Shown here in pieces: positions 39,548 through 49,306 of a stretch of DNA of 64,000 nucleotides (positions within the stretch are counted from its first letter, which is position 1; each line of letters opens with the position of its first letter). The DNA comes from Anderseniella sp963700885 (lineage in GTDB: Bacteria > Pseudomonadota > Alphaproteobacteria > Rhizobiales > Aestuariivirgaceae). Under the pieces are notes generated by a model. That model did not search any database, was not told the DNA's origin, and saw only the letters and a list, made by a program, of their open reading frames with translations. A program made the translations under genes and the position numbers. The DNA is taken from positions 62,001 to 126,000 of the forward strand of contig CAVOZJ010000005.1 in assembly GCA_963700885.1 (NCBI GenBank), written 5' to 3'.

Positions 39548-40048
39548 ATTACCTAACCACACTCTTGGACTGCCTGTTACAACAAAGGAGGTAACAGGAT
39601 CGTCGTAAATCCAGACCAATCTTACTTGATCATGACTGGTCAATGCTCGCCAATTCAGGCGACATTAAGCCAACTCAACATGACCTCTATACGTCTCCCG
39701 GACGACAAACGCCGTCATCGCGGTGCACAATGCTTACATTCGCCATGATATTCAAGAGTGCTATCGAGCTGCGGATTGTCTCACCAAATCTCGTTCAGAT
39801 CGATTTTTCCGCCTTGAAACAGCCACTTATCCACACTATCTGCCGCTCATACGACCTGTTGCGCCACCAAGCTTACATATTACAATGACATATTTTTCTG
39901 GCAGATGTTGCCTATTTGCCACACCTGTTGCGGCAGGCAGCCAAGTTGATTAAACATTACGGCCTGTTTACAGCTACGAAAAACATCGATGGCCCGGAAG
40001 CTAAAATCGGCTTTTTGGGCTAACAGGACGCAATTCTAAGGACACCAA
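39548..40048. other. Divergent control region between the PpiC gene and secA
   Basis: About 500 bp with no convincing gene. Short frames exist but lack good starts. A weak promoter-like pair in front of secA is TTGCGG and TAAACA, 17 bp apart, near 39929-39957. No SecM-like regulator frame is visible. The last stretch includes AAGGA 7 bp before the secA ATG. Confidence 0.35.
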
Positions 40049-42775
40049 ATGTTCGGACTGGGCTCTATAGCTGCAAAGGTCTTCGGTAGCTCAAATGACC
40101 GGAAGGTAAAAAAATATCAAGACCGCGTGGCGGCCATCAACGCGCTCGAACCTGAACTTGAGACCCTTGGCGATGACGATTTGCGCGCGCGCACAGAAAT
40201 GTTTCGAAAGCAGTTTGCTGATGGCACCTCCCTGGATGATCTGCTGATTCCTGCATTTGCCACAGTCCGGGAAGCGTCAAAACGCGCGCTTGGTTTGCGT
40301 CATTTTGACGTGCAACTGGTTGGCGGTATGGTTTTGAATGACAATTCGATTGCCGAAATGAGGACCGGCGAAGGCAAAACACTGGTTGCCACACTGCCGG
40401 TATATCTCAACGCCATATCCCGCAAATCGGTGCATGTCGTGACCGTAAATGACTACCTCGCGCAACGTGATGCTGCCTGGATGGGAAAGGTCTATGAATT
40501 CTTGGGCCTGCGGGTAGGCGTAATCGTGCATGGGCTGGAAGATGACGAACGCCGGGACCAGTACGCCTGCGATGTCACCTATGCCACCAACAACGAACTC
40601 GGTTTCGATTATCTTCGCGACAATATGAAATATGCTGTTGAGGATATGGTGCAACGCGGACACTATTATTCGATTGTGGACGAAGTTGACTCAATCCTCA
40701 TCGACGAAGCTCGCACGCCGCTTATCATCTCCGGCGCACTGGAAGATCGCTCTGACCTGTATACCCACATCGACGCCATCATCCCGCAATTGCTTAAGGA
40801 AGATTACGAGGTCGATGAGAAAACCAAGTCCGTCACCTTGACTGAAGCTGGCAACGAACACATCGAGGAGTTGCTGCAGGCTTCCGGATTGATGACCGAA
40901 GGCTCGCTATACGATGTGGAAAATGTCGCCCTGGTCCACCACGTCAATCAATCACTTCGCGCGCACAAGGTTTTCACCAGGGACCGCGATTATATCGTCA
41001 AGGATAATGAGGTAATCATTATAGATGAATTCACCGGGCGAATGATGCCTGGCAGACGCTATTCCGAAGGTCAGCATCAGGCGATCGAAGCCAAGGAAAA
41101 GGTCGCTATTCAACCAGAAAACCAGACCCTGGCTTCCATTACCTTCCAGAACTATTTCCGTCTGTACGAAAAACTGGCCGGAATGACTGGAACCGCTGCT
41201 ACGGAAGCAGACGAGTTTCTCGATATATACAAGCTCAACGTCGTGGAAGTGCCGACAAATGTTGCAGTCATTCGTGTCGATGAAGATGACGAGGTCTACC
41301 GTACTGTCCGCGAAAAATTCGATGCCATAGTTGTAGCCGTAAAAGATGCCCGTGAGCGCGGACAGCCCGTACTTGTCGGCACTACTTCAATCGACAAGTC
41401 CGAGTATCTCTCGCAGCATCTGAAGGAACTCGGCATTCCGCACAATGTTCTGAATGCGCGCTACCACGAACAGGAAGCTCAGATCATTTCGCAGGCTGGT
41501 GTTCCGGGTGCAGTGACCATTGCCACCAATATGGCAGGGCGCGGCACCGATATCCAACTGGGCGGTAATGCCGACATGCGTATCGCCACCGAGCTTGGCG
41601 ACATGCCAAAGGGTAAAAAACGCGAAACCGCCGAAGCAAAGATTCGGGCCGAAATTGCAGAACACAAGCAAAAGGCGCTTGGCGCCGGTGGACTTTTTGT
41701 GATTGCCACCGAACGCCACGAAAGCCGACGCATTGACAATCAGCTTAGAGGCCGCTCTGGACGTCAGGGTGATCCGGGCCGGTCGCGCTTCTATTTGTCT
41801 CTTGAAGACGATCTTATGCGCATCTTCGGCTCTGAGCGCATGGACTCCATGTTGCAGAAACTGGGCCTCGAAGAAGGCGAGGCGATTGTCCATCCATGGA
41901 TCAACAAGGCGCTCGAAAAGGCACAACAGAAGGTCGAGGCGCGCAATTTTGATGCCCGCAAAAACATCCTGAAATTTGATGATGTGATGAACGATCAGCG
42001 CAAGGTCATTTTTGAACAGCGCATCGATATCATGAATGGCAATGAGATTGCCGGTACGGTCGATGACATGCGCCACGAAGTCGTGGAATCAACCGTCGTG
42101 GAATTCATTCCGCCAAGTGCCTACCCGGAGCAATGGCGTTCAACGGAATTGCGTGAAAAGCTTCGCGAAAATGTTGCAATCGATTTCCCGATTGAAGACT
42201 GGGCAGCCGAAGAAGGCATTGCCGACGAGGAAATTCGAGAAAGAGTAATGGACGCTGCCAACAAGCTTTATGGCGAGAAGCGCGAAAAGTATGGCGCTGA
42301 ACTCATGGAATATATCGAAAAGGAGGTACTGTTGCGTTCGCTTGACCAACTGTGGCGCGAACACATCATTACACTTGAGCATTTGCGTCAGGCAGTGGCA
42401 CTGCGTGGCTACGGTCAGCGTGACCCGCTGAACGAATACAAGACAGAAGGATTTACGCTGTTTGAACAAATGATAGTCCGGCTGCGTGCAATCGTAACCG
42501 GCCAGCTTATGCGGGTTGAAATCAGCCGGAACGGTGCAGATGGCATGTTCCCGGACGACGAGGACCTGCCGGAAATGTTCATTGAGGATTTTGATGAACA
42601 CGGCAATGAGTTGCCAGCGGGCACTCTGCAATCGGCAGCTATTTCACCCGCGCCGGATCAGCCGGATGGCTTTAACGTCGAAAACCCGGCTACATGGGGA
42701 AAAGTGGCGCGCAATCAGGCCTGCCCGTGCGGATCGGGCAAAAAGTACAAGCACTGCCATGGAGCCTTTGCTTGA
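40049..42775 (+). CDS. secA: Protein translocase ATPase SecA
   Basis: 908 residues. SecA drives preproteins through the SecYEG channel. Walker A (AEMRTGEGKTLVATLP near 102-110), Walker B DEVDSILIDEAR, the preprotein cross-linking domain and the second nucleotide fold (NMAGRGTDIQLGGN) are complete. The C-terminal SEC-C zinc motif is CPCGSGKKYKHCH, which binds SecB. AAGGA lies 7 bp before the start. Its stop overlaps the TTG start of the following L,D-transpeptidase gene. Confidence 0.98.
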   Translation: MFGLGSIAAKVFGSSNDRKVKKYQDRVAAINALEPELETLGDDDLRARTEMFRKQFADGTSLDDLLIPAFATVREASKRALGLRHFDVQLVGGMVLNDNSIAEMRTGEGKTLVATLPVYLNAISRKSVHVVTVNDYLAQRDAAWMGKVYEFLGLRVGVIVHGLEDDERRDQYACDVTYATNNELGFDYLRDNMKYAVEDMVQRGHYYSIVDEVDSILIDEARTPLIISGALEDRSDLYTHIDAIIPQLLKEDYEVDEKTKSVTLTEAGNEHIEELLQASGLMTEGSLYDVENVALVHHVNQSLRAHKVFTRDRDYIVKDNEVIIIDEFTGRMMPGRRYSEGQHQAIEAKEKVAIQPENQTLASITFQNYFRLYEKLAGMTGTAATEADEFLDIYKLNVVEVPTNVAVIRVDEDDEVYRTVREKFDAIVVAVKDARERGQPVLVGTTSIDKSEYLSQHLKELGIPHNVLNARYHEQEAQIISQAGVPGAVTIATNMAGRGTDIQLGGNADMRIATELGDMPKGKKRETAEAKIRAEIAEHKQKALGAGGLFVIATERHESRRIDNQLRGRSGRQGDPGRSRFYLSLEDDLMRIFGSERMDSMLQKLGLEEGEAIVHPWINKALEKAQQKVEARNFDARKNILKFDDVMNDQRKVIFEQRIDIMNGNEIAGTVDDMRHEVVESTVVEFIPPSAYPEQWRSTELREKLRENVAIDFPIEDWAAEEGIADEEIRERVMDAANKLYGEKREKYGAELMEYIEKEVLLRSLDQLWREHIITLEHLRQAVALRGYGQRDPLNEYKTEGFTLFEQMIVRLRAIVTGQLMRVEISRNGADGMFPDDEDLPEMFIEDFDEHGNELPAGTLQSAAISPAPDQPDGFNVENPATWGKVARNQACPCGSGKKYKHCHGAFA

Positions 42776-43956
42776 GGAACCGGTCAGGCATAAGCAGACG
42801 GCGCGTCGTTTCAGGCGTCACAGCAAGCGCCTGCCTGTTTTTAGCCTCCGGAGGCGCATTTGCCACCAGTTCTCCATCCCATCGCAGACGGCTTGTGGCG
42901 GCTAACCCGAAACCGATACCGCCATTTACACCCATTCAGATGCCCTCGACAACTGAAACACTGCAGGTATTGATATCAATCAAGCAGCAGTCCATGCAGG
43001 TCTTTTCCGGCCAGCGCCAGATCGGCTTCAGTCCGATTTCTTCAGGCAGGCCCGGCAACGAAACCCCACACGGCATTTTTTCGGTATTGCGAAAGTACAA
43101 GTTTCGCTGGTCCAATTTGTATGTGCGTGAACCAATGCCGTTCATGCAGCGTCTGACCTGGAGTGGCATCGCGCTGCATGCCGGTGAACTGCCCGGCTTC
43201 CCCGCTTCGCACGGCTGTGTGCGAATGCCAGATGAATTCGCGAAACAGCTGTTTGAACTGGAAACCAGTAACCGGCACGTCATCATTGCCGATACACCTG
43301 CAAAACCGATTGGGGTGGAACATGCTGACCTGCTGAAACCCGCGTCCATGGTGGAAACGCGCAAATATGGAATGGTAACCTCCGAACCGCCATTGCGGGT
43401 CCTTCTGACCCGACTGACCGGCCGCGAAAAAACCCTCAATGTGCAAAAAATCCTGAACAAGCTCGGATTTGATGCGGGAACGCCGGATGGTTATGTGGGC
43501 CGCAAAACATGGCGCGCCATCCACAACTTCCAGAAATCGGCTGAATTGCAGGCAACCGGTGCACTTAATGACGAGACCTATCACGCGCTGCGATCATCCA
43601 ATGGAGCAGATGACTACCCGGAAGGTCATCTTTATGTGCGCCAGGGCCACAAACCCCTGTTTGACATCGCCCTGCCACTCAAAAACGCTGAAGATCCGCT
43701 GGGAGCGCATTTGCTGACCTTGCCGGAGGAGCAGCTTGACCGAAGCAGGCCGCAATGGCTGGCAGTCAGTCTCGAACACGAAATGTCCCACGCCGGACTG
43801 GATGCGTTTTTGCGTTTCACTATCCCGGACGGCGTGCGCGATCGTATCGAATATCGGCTTGGCGCACATTCTTCTATTGCAATTTCGGACACCGGACTTG
43901 GTCCTGAAACCGGCAAGGGCACCGACTTCATCGTTGTAACGAAACAGTCAGGCTAG
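42772..43956 (+). CDS. L,D-transpeptidase with peptidoglycan-binding domain
   Basis: 394 residues from TTG 42772, which overlaps the secA stop (TTGA) and has GGAG 7 bp upstream. This start gives a signal peptide (RNRSGISRRRVVSGVTASAC, then LFLASGGAFA) with a twin-arginine-like SRRRVVSG. The YkuD domain (about 60-190) has the catalytic SHGCVRMP, with the upstream His in ALHAGELPGF. A PG_binding_1 domain (about 225-290; LNVQKILNKLGFDAGTPDGY) and a unique C-terminal 90 residues follow. It probably makes 3-3 cross-links or attaches lipoproteins to peptidoglycan. Coupling to secA is unusual and worth noting. Confidence 0.85.
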   Translation: MRNRSGISRRRVVSGVTASACLFLASGGAFATSSPSHRRRLVAANPKPIPPFTPIQMPSTTETLQVLISIKQQSMQVFSGQRQIGFSPISSGRPGNETPHGIFSVLRKYKFRWSNLYVREPMPFMQRLTWSGIALHAGELPGFPASHGCVRMPDEFAKQLFELETSNRHVIIADTPAKPIGVEHADLLKPASMVETRKYGMVTSEPPLRVLLTRLTGREKTLNVQKILNKLGFDAGTPDGYVGRKTWRAIHNFQKSAELQATGALNDETYHALRSSNGADDYPEGHLYVRQGHKPLFDIALPLKNAEDPLGAHLLTLPEEQLDRSRPQWLAVSLEHEMSHAGLDAFLRFTIPDGVRDRIEYRLGAHSSIAISDTGLGPETGKGTDFIVVTKQSG

Positions 43957-44112
43957 TGGCATGGGGTGTCCTGAAGCCATAAGTTTGCCTGCACTCAGGA
44001 GCCGGTCAGTTCTCTGGCTCTTGATTGAGTCTATCAATGGCCATGCTGATCCGGGGTCAGGGCTCCAATTTAGCCGGTTGGCAAATACGCCATAACCACT
44101 ACGCTGCAACCA

Positions 44113-45909
44113 ATGATGACCAATGAACAAATCATACTTTTCATCATCATGGGTGGGGTGCTCGGACTGCTGGTCTGGGGGCGTATACGCTATGATCTGG
44201 TGGCATTTTCTGCACTGGCGCTAGCCGTCATTCTGGGAGTGGTGGACAAAGATACAGCCTTTTCAGGCTTCGGCCATCCTGCAGTGATGATAATAGCCCT
44301 GGTCTTGATTGTGTCACGGGCCCTGTCACAGTCCGGCGCTGTCGACCTGCTGACCCGCAACATTGTATCTGCCCAGCGGGGGATTAAGGCGCATATTGCC
44401 ATCATGGGACTGGTCGGCGGCGCCCTGTCTGCCTTCATGAACAATGTTGCAGCACTTGCCCTGCTGATGCCCGTGGACATGCAGGCCGCCGACAAGGCCA
44501 AAAGATCCCGCTCGGCAACCCTGATGCCATTGTCGTTCGCCACCATTCTGGGCGGCATGGTAACCATGATCGGCACCCCGACCAACATTGTAGTTGCCCA
44601 GTTCAGAGGCAACGCAACTTTTAACGGTGAACCGCTCGGCAGATCATACTCGATGTTTGATTTTGCACCTGTTGGCCTGGCATGTGCCGCTGCGGGCCTC
44701 ATTTATATCGCGTTCGTCGGCTGGCGCCTTATCCCGCAGGACAAGGCACGGACCTCGTCCGCTGCGGATCTTGTAAATCTCGAAGGCTATGTAATGGAGG
44801 TTCAGGTTCCCGAAGGTGCTCCGGCAATCGGCCAGAAAGTACGGGAGTTGTCCCCGGTGGCCGAAGAAAATGATGTCTATATTCTCGGCCTTATCCGGCG
44901 TGGAGAGCGTATGCCAGGTTCTGCGCATGGGGTGGAAATCCGGAATGGTGACATTCTGGTAGTAGAGGCTGACCCTGAAAGCCTCGAACAGTTTTCCAAT
45001 GCCCTGAAGCTTTCTTATTCGTCATCAGCCCGCCACAAGGGTATTCTGACCGACACTCTGGCGATGACCGAAGCTGTCGTGGCTTCCGGATCGAGACTGG
45101 AAGGACGGTCGGCCCGCGATGTCCGGCTGTTGAACAGGCAGCAGACAATGTTGCTGGGAGTTGCCCGCCAGGGCCGCCCGTTTCGCGACCGGGTCCGGCA
45201 ACTGAAACTGAAAGCGGGAGACGTCCTGCTGCTGATGGGAAACAGGGACGCCCTGCCTGACGTTGTAAACTGGCTTGGATGCCTGCCACTGGCGGAACGG
45301 GGGCTCCAGGTCACCCAACGGGAAAAGGCCGGTTTTTCCATCGCAGTATTTGCCATCGCCATTGTAGCTGCAAGCCTCGGACTGGTTTACCTGCCCGTCG
45401 CGCTGGCTGCTGTTGTGGCGGTTTTCGCCCTGCTCAAGGTAATCACCCTGTCGCAAATTTACGACTCCATCGAGTGGCCGGTGATTGTATTGCTGGCGTC
45501 ATTGATCCCGATTGGCGCTGCCATAGAATCATCTGGTGGCACGGTGCTGATTGCAAATGCAATCGTTGACATGACCGGAGGCTGGCCTGCCTGGGCGGTA
45601 TTGTTGCTCCTTATGGTTGTTACCATGACCCTGTCAGATGTTTTGAACAATGTCGCAACCGTGTTGGTTGCTGCTCCCGTGGCAATCAAGATTGCCGAGC
45701 AGTTGAACGTCAATCCCGACGCGATGCTGATGGGCGTGGCGGTATCGGCCAGTTGTGCGTTTCTGACGCCGATCGGCCATAAAAACAATACCATTATCAT
45801 GGGTCCGGGCGGCTATCGTTTCGCCGACTACTGGCCCATGGGCCTGCCGCTGGAAATCCTGATCCTGGCTGTCTCCCTGCCGATGATCATGCTTGTCTGG
45901 CCGCTATAA
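44113..45909 (+). CDS. SLC13-type permease with two TrkA-C domains
   Basis: 598 residues. About six N-terminal and five C-terminal membrane segments flank a cytoplasmic middle (about 215-395) with two TrkA-C/RCK-C domains. The hairpin motifs SAFMNNVAALALLMPV and IGTPTNIVVAQ, then SDVLNNVATVLVAAPVA and LTPIGHKNNTIIMGPG, are the paired substrate and sodium sites of the divalent anion:Na+ symporter family (SLC13/CitM/ArsB fold). Similar proteins take up sulfate or dicarboxylates; the substrate cannot be read from sequence. ATG 44116 is a possible alternative start. It stands alone, convergent with a lipoprotein gene. Confidence 0.82.
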   Translation: MMTNEQIILFIIMGGVLGLLVWGRIRYDLVAFSALALAVILGVVDKDTAFSGFGHPAVMIIALVLIVSRALSQSGAVDLLTRNIVSAQRGIKAHIAIMGLVGGALSAFMNNVAALALLMPVDMQAADKAKRSRSATLMPLSFATILGGMVTMIGTPTNIVVAQFRGNATFNGEPLGRSYSMFDFAPVGLACAAAGLIYIAFVGWRLIPQDKARTSSAADLVNLEGYVMEVQVPEGAPAIGQKVRELSPVAEENDVYILGLIRRGERMPGSAHGVEIRNGDILVVEADPESLEQFSNALKLSYSSSARHKGILTDTLAMTEAVVASGSRLEGRSARDVRLLNRQQTMLLGVARQGRPFRDRVRQLKLKAGDVLLLMGNRDALPDVVNWLGCLPLAERGLQVTQREKAGFSIAVFAIAIVAASLGLVYLPVALAAVVAVFALLKVITLSQIYDSIEWPVIVLLASLIPIGAAIESSGGTVLIANAIVDMTGGWPAWAVLLLLMVVTMTLSDVLNNVATVLVAAPVAIKIAEQLNVNPDAMLMGVAVSASCAFLTPIGHKNNTIIMGPGGYRFADYWPMGLPLEILILAVSLPMIMLVWPL

Positions 45910-45953
45910 AGCGGTTTGCTTTTTGAACCATTTGATGGTCCAGGCCAGGCCGG

Positions 45954-46778
45954 CTATTGCCACTCGCCTGCCCGCCAGCCACGAATAAGTTGTGGTGCGA
46001 GTGGATCGGCTGACGCCTGTTGGACCTCAAACTCCGGCGGCACGCTGATATTGTGCGGCAGGAACACATAGCGTTGTTGCATTACGCCAACGGTGGGGGG
46101 CTGCCGTGTCTGCTCAAAATAATCATAGCCCGCCTTCAATTCCCACCAGTAGTATTCATGCTGGTGGCCGGCATAACGCATCAGGTTCTGCTCGGTCATG
46201 CGAAACGGAAAGGCATGCACGGGAAATTCCTTCTGGCCATATAAAAAGGCTTCGCGCGCCAGTGAAAACAACTCCTTGATATGATCATCGGTAATTGCAT
46301 AGCAACCCGCCGAACGGCACCCGCCATGCACCATCAGATGTTTGCCGGTCCTGCCATGGGATTTGTCAAATGCATTTGGGAAACCGATATTGAATGACAG
46401 GTAATATTCCGACTTCGGATTCATCTGGCGCTGCGAAACCATGTAAAACCCTTCAGGAGCCTGCCGGTCGCCTTCCTTGAATTTCGGCCCCAGTTCGCCG
46501 GATCGGCTGCAAATATCATAGGTCCGAAACAGGACGAAAGGTCCATAGGCCTGTTGCAGCCAGACTTCCATCTGGTTTTCTTCCTTGAAAACCCGGACAA
46601 ACAGCGGCGCACCCACTTTCAGGTCTTGCCTTTGAAGATCGGCCATGATCTTGGGCGACAAGGGTTCGAGTGCCTTGTCCGTTCCGCTGCAGGCCGACAA
46701 CGCAAACAGCGATAAAAGGCCCGTAGCGCAAAACCTGCGGCGCGTCGGTCCCGAATTGAATGTTCTGTTATGGTTCAC
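45954..46778 (-). CDS. YafK-type L,D-transpeptidase-fold lipoprotein
   Basis: 274 residues from GTG 46778. The start has a twin-arginine-like TRRRFCATGLLSLFALSACS with a lipobox (LSAC). The YkuD domain at about 55-190 has the ligand-loop His and Cys in HGGCRSAGCYAI, of the YafK type, which in E. coli (DpaA) cuts the bond between Braun lipoprotein and peptidoglycan. It shares about half of its residues with the neighbouring gene at 46844-47569 over the domain, so the two arose by duplication. They are read in the same direction, 66 bp apart. Confidence 0.82.
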   Translation of the reverse strand: MNHNRTFNSGPTRRRFCATGLLSLFALSACSGTDKALEPLSPKIMADLQRQDLKVGAPLFVRVFKEENQMEVWLQQAYGPFVLFRTYDICSRSGELGPKFKEGDRQAPEGFYMVSQRQMNPKSEYYLSFNIGFPNAFDKSHGRTGKHLMVHGGCRSAGCYAITDDHIKELFSLAREAFLYGQKEFPVHAFPFRMTEQNLMRYAGHQHEYYWWELKAGYDYFEQTRQPPTVGVMQQRYVFLPHNISVPPEFEVQQASADPLAPQLIRGWRAGEWQ

Positions 46779-46843
46779 TATTGCCTAACCCAATTTCCCA
46801 AGCCGTCCCCAAACTCCCATTGTGAAACATTACACGCTAACGC

Positions 46844-47569
46844 TTAATTAATCACATAGGACTTGTTTGCCATTTTCACTCGCGGTATTTCGCGGCTGTG
46901 TTCGAACTCATCGTATCCGCGTTTCAGCATAGACCAGAAATCGTGCCATTTTGAGCCTTCTTGGCGATCAAGGGCGGTTTGTTGCATGCGGAACGGGAAG
47001 GCATGCACCCGCACTGCCTGCTGACCGTTGTTCAGCGCTGCTTCAACCAGCCGGTAAACAACTTCCACCTCATGATCGCGCACTGCATAACATCCGCTGG
47101 ACGAACAGCCGCCATGCACCATCAGGAATGACCCTGTCCGGCCGAGTGAGCGGTCATAACGGTTGGGGAAACCAAGATCAAACGAAAGATGATGCCGGCT
47201 ATTGGGGTTCAACTGGCTCTTTGTGACAGTGTAGAAACCTTCCGGCGATTGTTTGTCGCCTTCTTTCAGCTTTGGCCCCAGGTTACCCGACCAATTGCAG
47301 ATTTCAATCGTCCGGTACAGTTCCCAGCCCTTTTGACCCTGCAACCACAATTCAAGCTCCGAACTCTGTTTGAAAATACGGATGAACACCGGCATGCCGG
47401 GTTTGAGGTGCCTGGCGTCCAGTTCTGCCCAGGCCTGTTGCCTGAATATCTGTGGATCAGGCGAGAACACGCGTTCTGCAATTCGGGCCTTCTCGCCAAA
47501 GTGGTAGAGCCCGTAACCGCTGGAGGCCATTACTGCGAGTACCAGAACCAGTTTGAAAAATCGCCGCAT
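46844..47569 (-). CDS. YafK-type L,D-transpeptidase-fold membrane protein
   Basis: 241 residues from ATG 47569. One N-terminal membrane segment (FKLVLVLAVMASSGYGLYHF) anchors it in the inner membrane without a lipobox. The YkuD domain (about 60-190) has the motif HGGCSSSGCYAV and a shared frame with the paralogue (KEGDKQSPEGFYTVTKSQLN; LSFDLGFPNRYDRSLGRTG). Together with the lipoprotein downstream and the transpeptidase at 42772 it makes a cluster of three YkuD proteins in 5 kb. Likely role: cleavage or attachment of proteins on peptidoglycan. Confidence 0.82.
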   Translation of the reverse strand: MRRFFKLVLVLAVMASSGYGLYHFGEKARIAERVFSPDPQIFRQQAWAELDARHLKPGMPVFIRIFKQSSELELWLQGQKGWELYRTIEICNWSGNLGPKLKEGDKQSPEGFYTVTKSQLNPNSRHHLSFDLGFPNRYDRSLGRTGSFLMVHGGCSSSGCYAVRDHEVEVVYRLVEAALNNGQQAVRVHAFPFRMQQTALDRQEGSKWHDFWSMLKRGYDEFEHSREIPRVKMANKSYVIN

Positions 47570-47684
47570 AAATCCACACAGCTTCAATGATTGTCAGCAC
47601 ACAACATTGCCGAGCAAAACGGCAAGTTTGCGGCAGCGGCGTGGGTGAACGGTGCTGTCGGTTGTCAGTACCATATCCGTTTAG

Positions 47685-47701
47685 CCTGAATTATTCACCG
47701 G
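47685..47701 (+). repeat. Left inverted repeat of the IS1380 element
   Basis: CCTGAATTATTCACCGG, 15 of 17 bases identical to the inverted right end. Confidence 0.9.
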
Positions 47702-47804
47702 GGTGATTGAACTGGCTGGCGGGTGTGGATCAAGTTGTTGAAATAGCGTATGATTTTGGTTCTTACACAAGATCATTCCATATCAACAGAAAATCCCACC
47801 CGCC

Positions 47805-49145
47805 ATGACCGAAGATAGCCTGTTACTGCCCGGTTTGTCACCTGTAGAAGGCCTTGATGTCCACGCCCGGTTTGCTGGCGGAGCGCTGTCCAGTGATGGC
47901 GGCGTGGTTTTGCTGCGCGAACTTGAACGGGGTCTGAATTTCGCCGGCACAATGGCGGCCTGTCTGCACGACAGGCGAGACCCATCACGCACACTTCATG
48001 ATTATGCCAGCATGATCCGTTCACGCATATTGGCGATCAGCTGCGGATACGAGGACTGTGACGATCTTGACGGGTTGCGCCACGACCCGGCTCTGAAAAT
48101 CGCTTGTGACCGTCTGCCGGATACCGGTCATGCACTGGCCTCCCAGCCGACCTTGTCGCGGTTGGAGAATACCCCATCGTGGCGCGAACTGGCCCGCATG
48201 GGGCTGGCCCTGATTGATCTGTTCTGCGCCAGTTTTAACACGGTGCCGGGACATATCGTGCTTGATATTGACGATACCTCTGACCGTACGCATGGCGGCC
48301 AGCAATTGTCCTTGTTCAACACCCACGCCGGCGGTTACTGCTTCCAGCCGATCCATATCTACGATGCAGCGTCACAAAAACCGGTGTGCTTTGTGCTGCG
48401 GCCCGGCAAACGGCCTTCCGGACAGGAAGCAGCCCAGATCCTGCGCCACGTGATCCGGCGCATCCGGCAGAACTGGCCGCGCGTCACGATTACGGTGCGC
48501 GGTGACGGGCATTACGGCACCCCTGAGGTGATGCAGCTTCTGGAACAATCCGGCTGCACCTATATCCTCTCTCTGCCCGGTAACAAAACCCTGAAACAGC
48601 TATCACACCCCTGGTGCGAGGATGTTGCAACACGCCGGGCGGTTGGAGGAAAGCCCAAGGTCCGCCGTTTCTTCCAAACCCGGTATGGCGCAAAAAGCTG
48701 GTCGAAGAAGCGAAAGGTGATCGCCCGTGTGGAAGCTACAGAGCAAGGCAGTGATGTCCGGTATATCGTCACCAATCTGGCTGGGCGCGGCAAACATCTC
48801 TATGAAAAAGTCTACTGCGCGCGCGGCAAAATGGAGAACCTGATCAAGGAGCACAAGCTCTACACCAAATCTGATCGCACGTCCTGTCATCGCTGGCAAG
48901 CCAACCAGTTCCGGCTCTTCCTGCACACCGGCGCCTATTGGCTGTTGCTGTTATTGCGTGGGGCTGCTCCCAAACGCTCGCGCTGGCGCACTGCCACTTT
49001 CGAAACCATTCGCCGTACATTCCTGAAAATCGCCGTGCGTGTCGAGCAATTGAAAACAAGGATTACGATGGCCCTGCCTACTGCCTGTCCACACCAGAAA
49101 ATGTTTGCCCTGCTGCTCACAAGGATCAAGGCGCAAAGTCCGTAA
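47805..49145 (+). CDS. IS1380-family transposase
   Basis: 446 residues, complete and without frameshift. The N-terminal HARFAGGALSSDGGVVLLRE, the DDE catalytic region (IVLDIDDTSDRTHGGQQLSL for the first Asp; TVRGDGHYGTPEVMQL for the second) and the C-terminal MENLIKEHKLYTKSDRTSCH segment with the Glu are all in the order known for IS1380 (DDE_Tnp_1 group). The gene fills most of the element. It could be active. Confidence 0.93.
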   Translation: MTEDSLLLPGLSPVEGLDVHARFAGGALSSDGGVVLLRELERGLNFAGTMAACLHDRRDPSRTLHDYASMIRSRILAISCGYEDCDDLDGLRHDPALKIACDRLPDTGHALASQPTLSRLENTPSWRELARMGLALIDLFCASFNTVPGHIVLDIDDTSDRTHGGQQLSLFNTHAGGYCFQPIHIYDAASQKPVCFVLRPGKRPSGQEAAQILRHVIRRIRQNWPRVTITVRGDGHYGTPEVMQLLEQSGCTYILSLPGNKTLKQLSHPWCEDVATRRAVGGKPKVRRFFQTRYGAKSWSKKRKVIARVEATEQGSDVRYIVTNLAGRGKHLYEKVYCARGKMENLIKEHKLYTKSDRTSCHRWQANQFRLFLHTGAYWLLLLLRGAAPKRSRWRTATFETIRRTFLKIAVRVEQLKTRITMALPTACPHQKMFALLLTRIKAQSP

Positions 49146-49269
49146 CCGGCGCGGCAGCAGAGCCGCTGTTCAAACCAGAACGTCAACCCTCAACGCCTGC
49201 TCAAAACCCTCACAACATTCTCCCCGTCAACCCGGCCGATAACGCTCGCGCTCGCAAATGCATGACAGT

Positions 49270-49286
49270 CCGGTGAATAATTGGGG
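49270..49286 (-). repeat. Right inverted repeat of the IS1380 element
   Basis: The reverse complement reads CCCCAATTATTCACCGG. It is followed by the TTAG duplication at 49287-49290. Confidence 0.9.
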
Positions 49287-49306
49287 TTAGGTGAATTGGG
49301 GGCCTG

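Larger units (their letters stand above)
47681..49290 (+). mobile_element. IS1380-family insertion sequence with TTAG target duplication
   Basis: The element spans 47685-49286 (1,602 bp). Its ends are inverted repeats, CCTGAATTATTCACCGG on the left (47685-47701) and the complement of 49270-49286 on the right (CCCCAATTATTCACCGG). The 4-bp duplication TTAG stands at 47681-47684 and 49287-49290. It holds one intact transposase gene. It lies between the YafK-like gene and accA, 20 bp past the accA stop, and probably arrived recently. Confidence 0.93.

Noticed and set aside
39643..39953. Two plus-strand frames of about 80 codons upstream of secA, considered as a SecM-like regulator
   Set aside because: No signal peptide, no arrest-like motif, poor starts; they overlap the likely promoter region.
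44000..44060. A further copy of the 45-bp palindrome family (GATTGAGTC...CTGATCC region)
   Set aside because: Only a short resemblance; the GATCAG arm and paired structure are missing.
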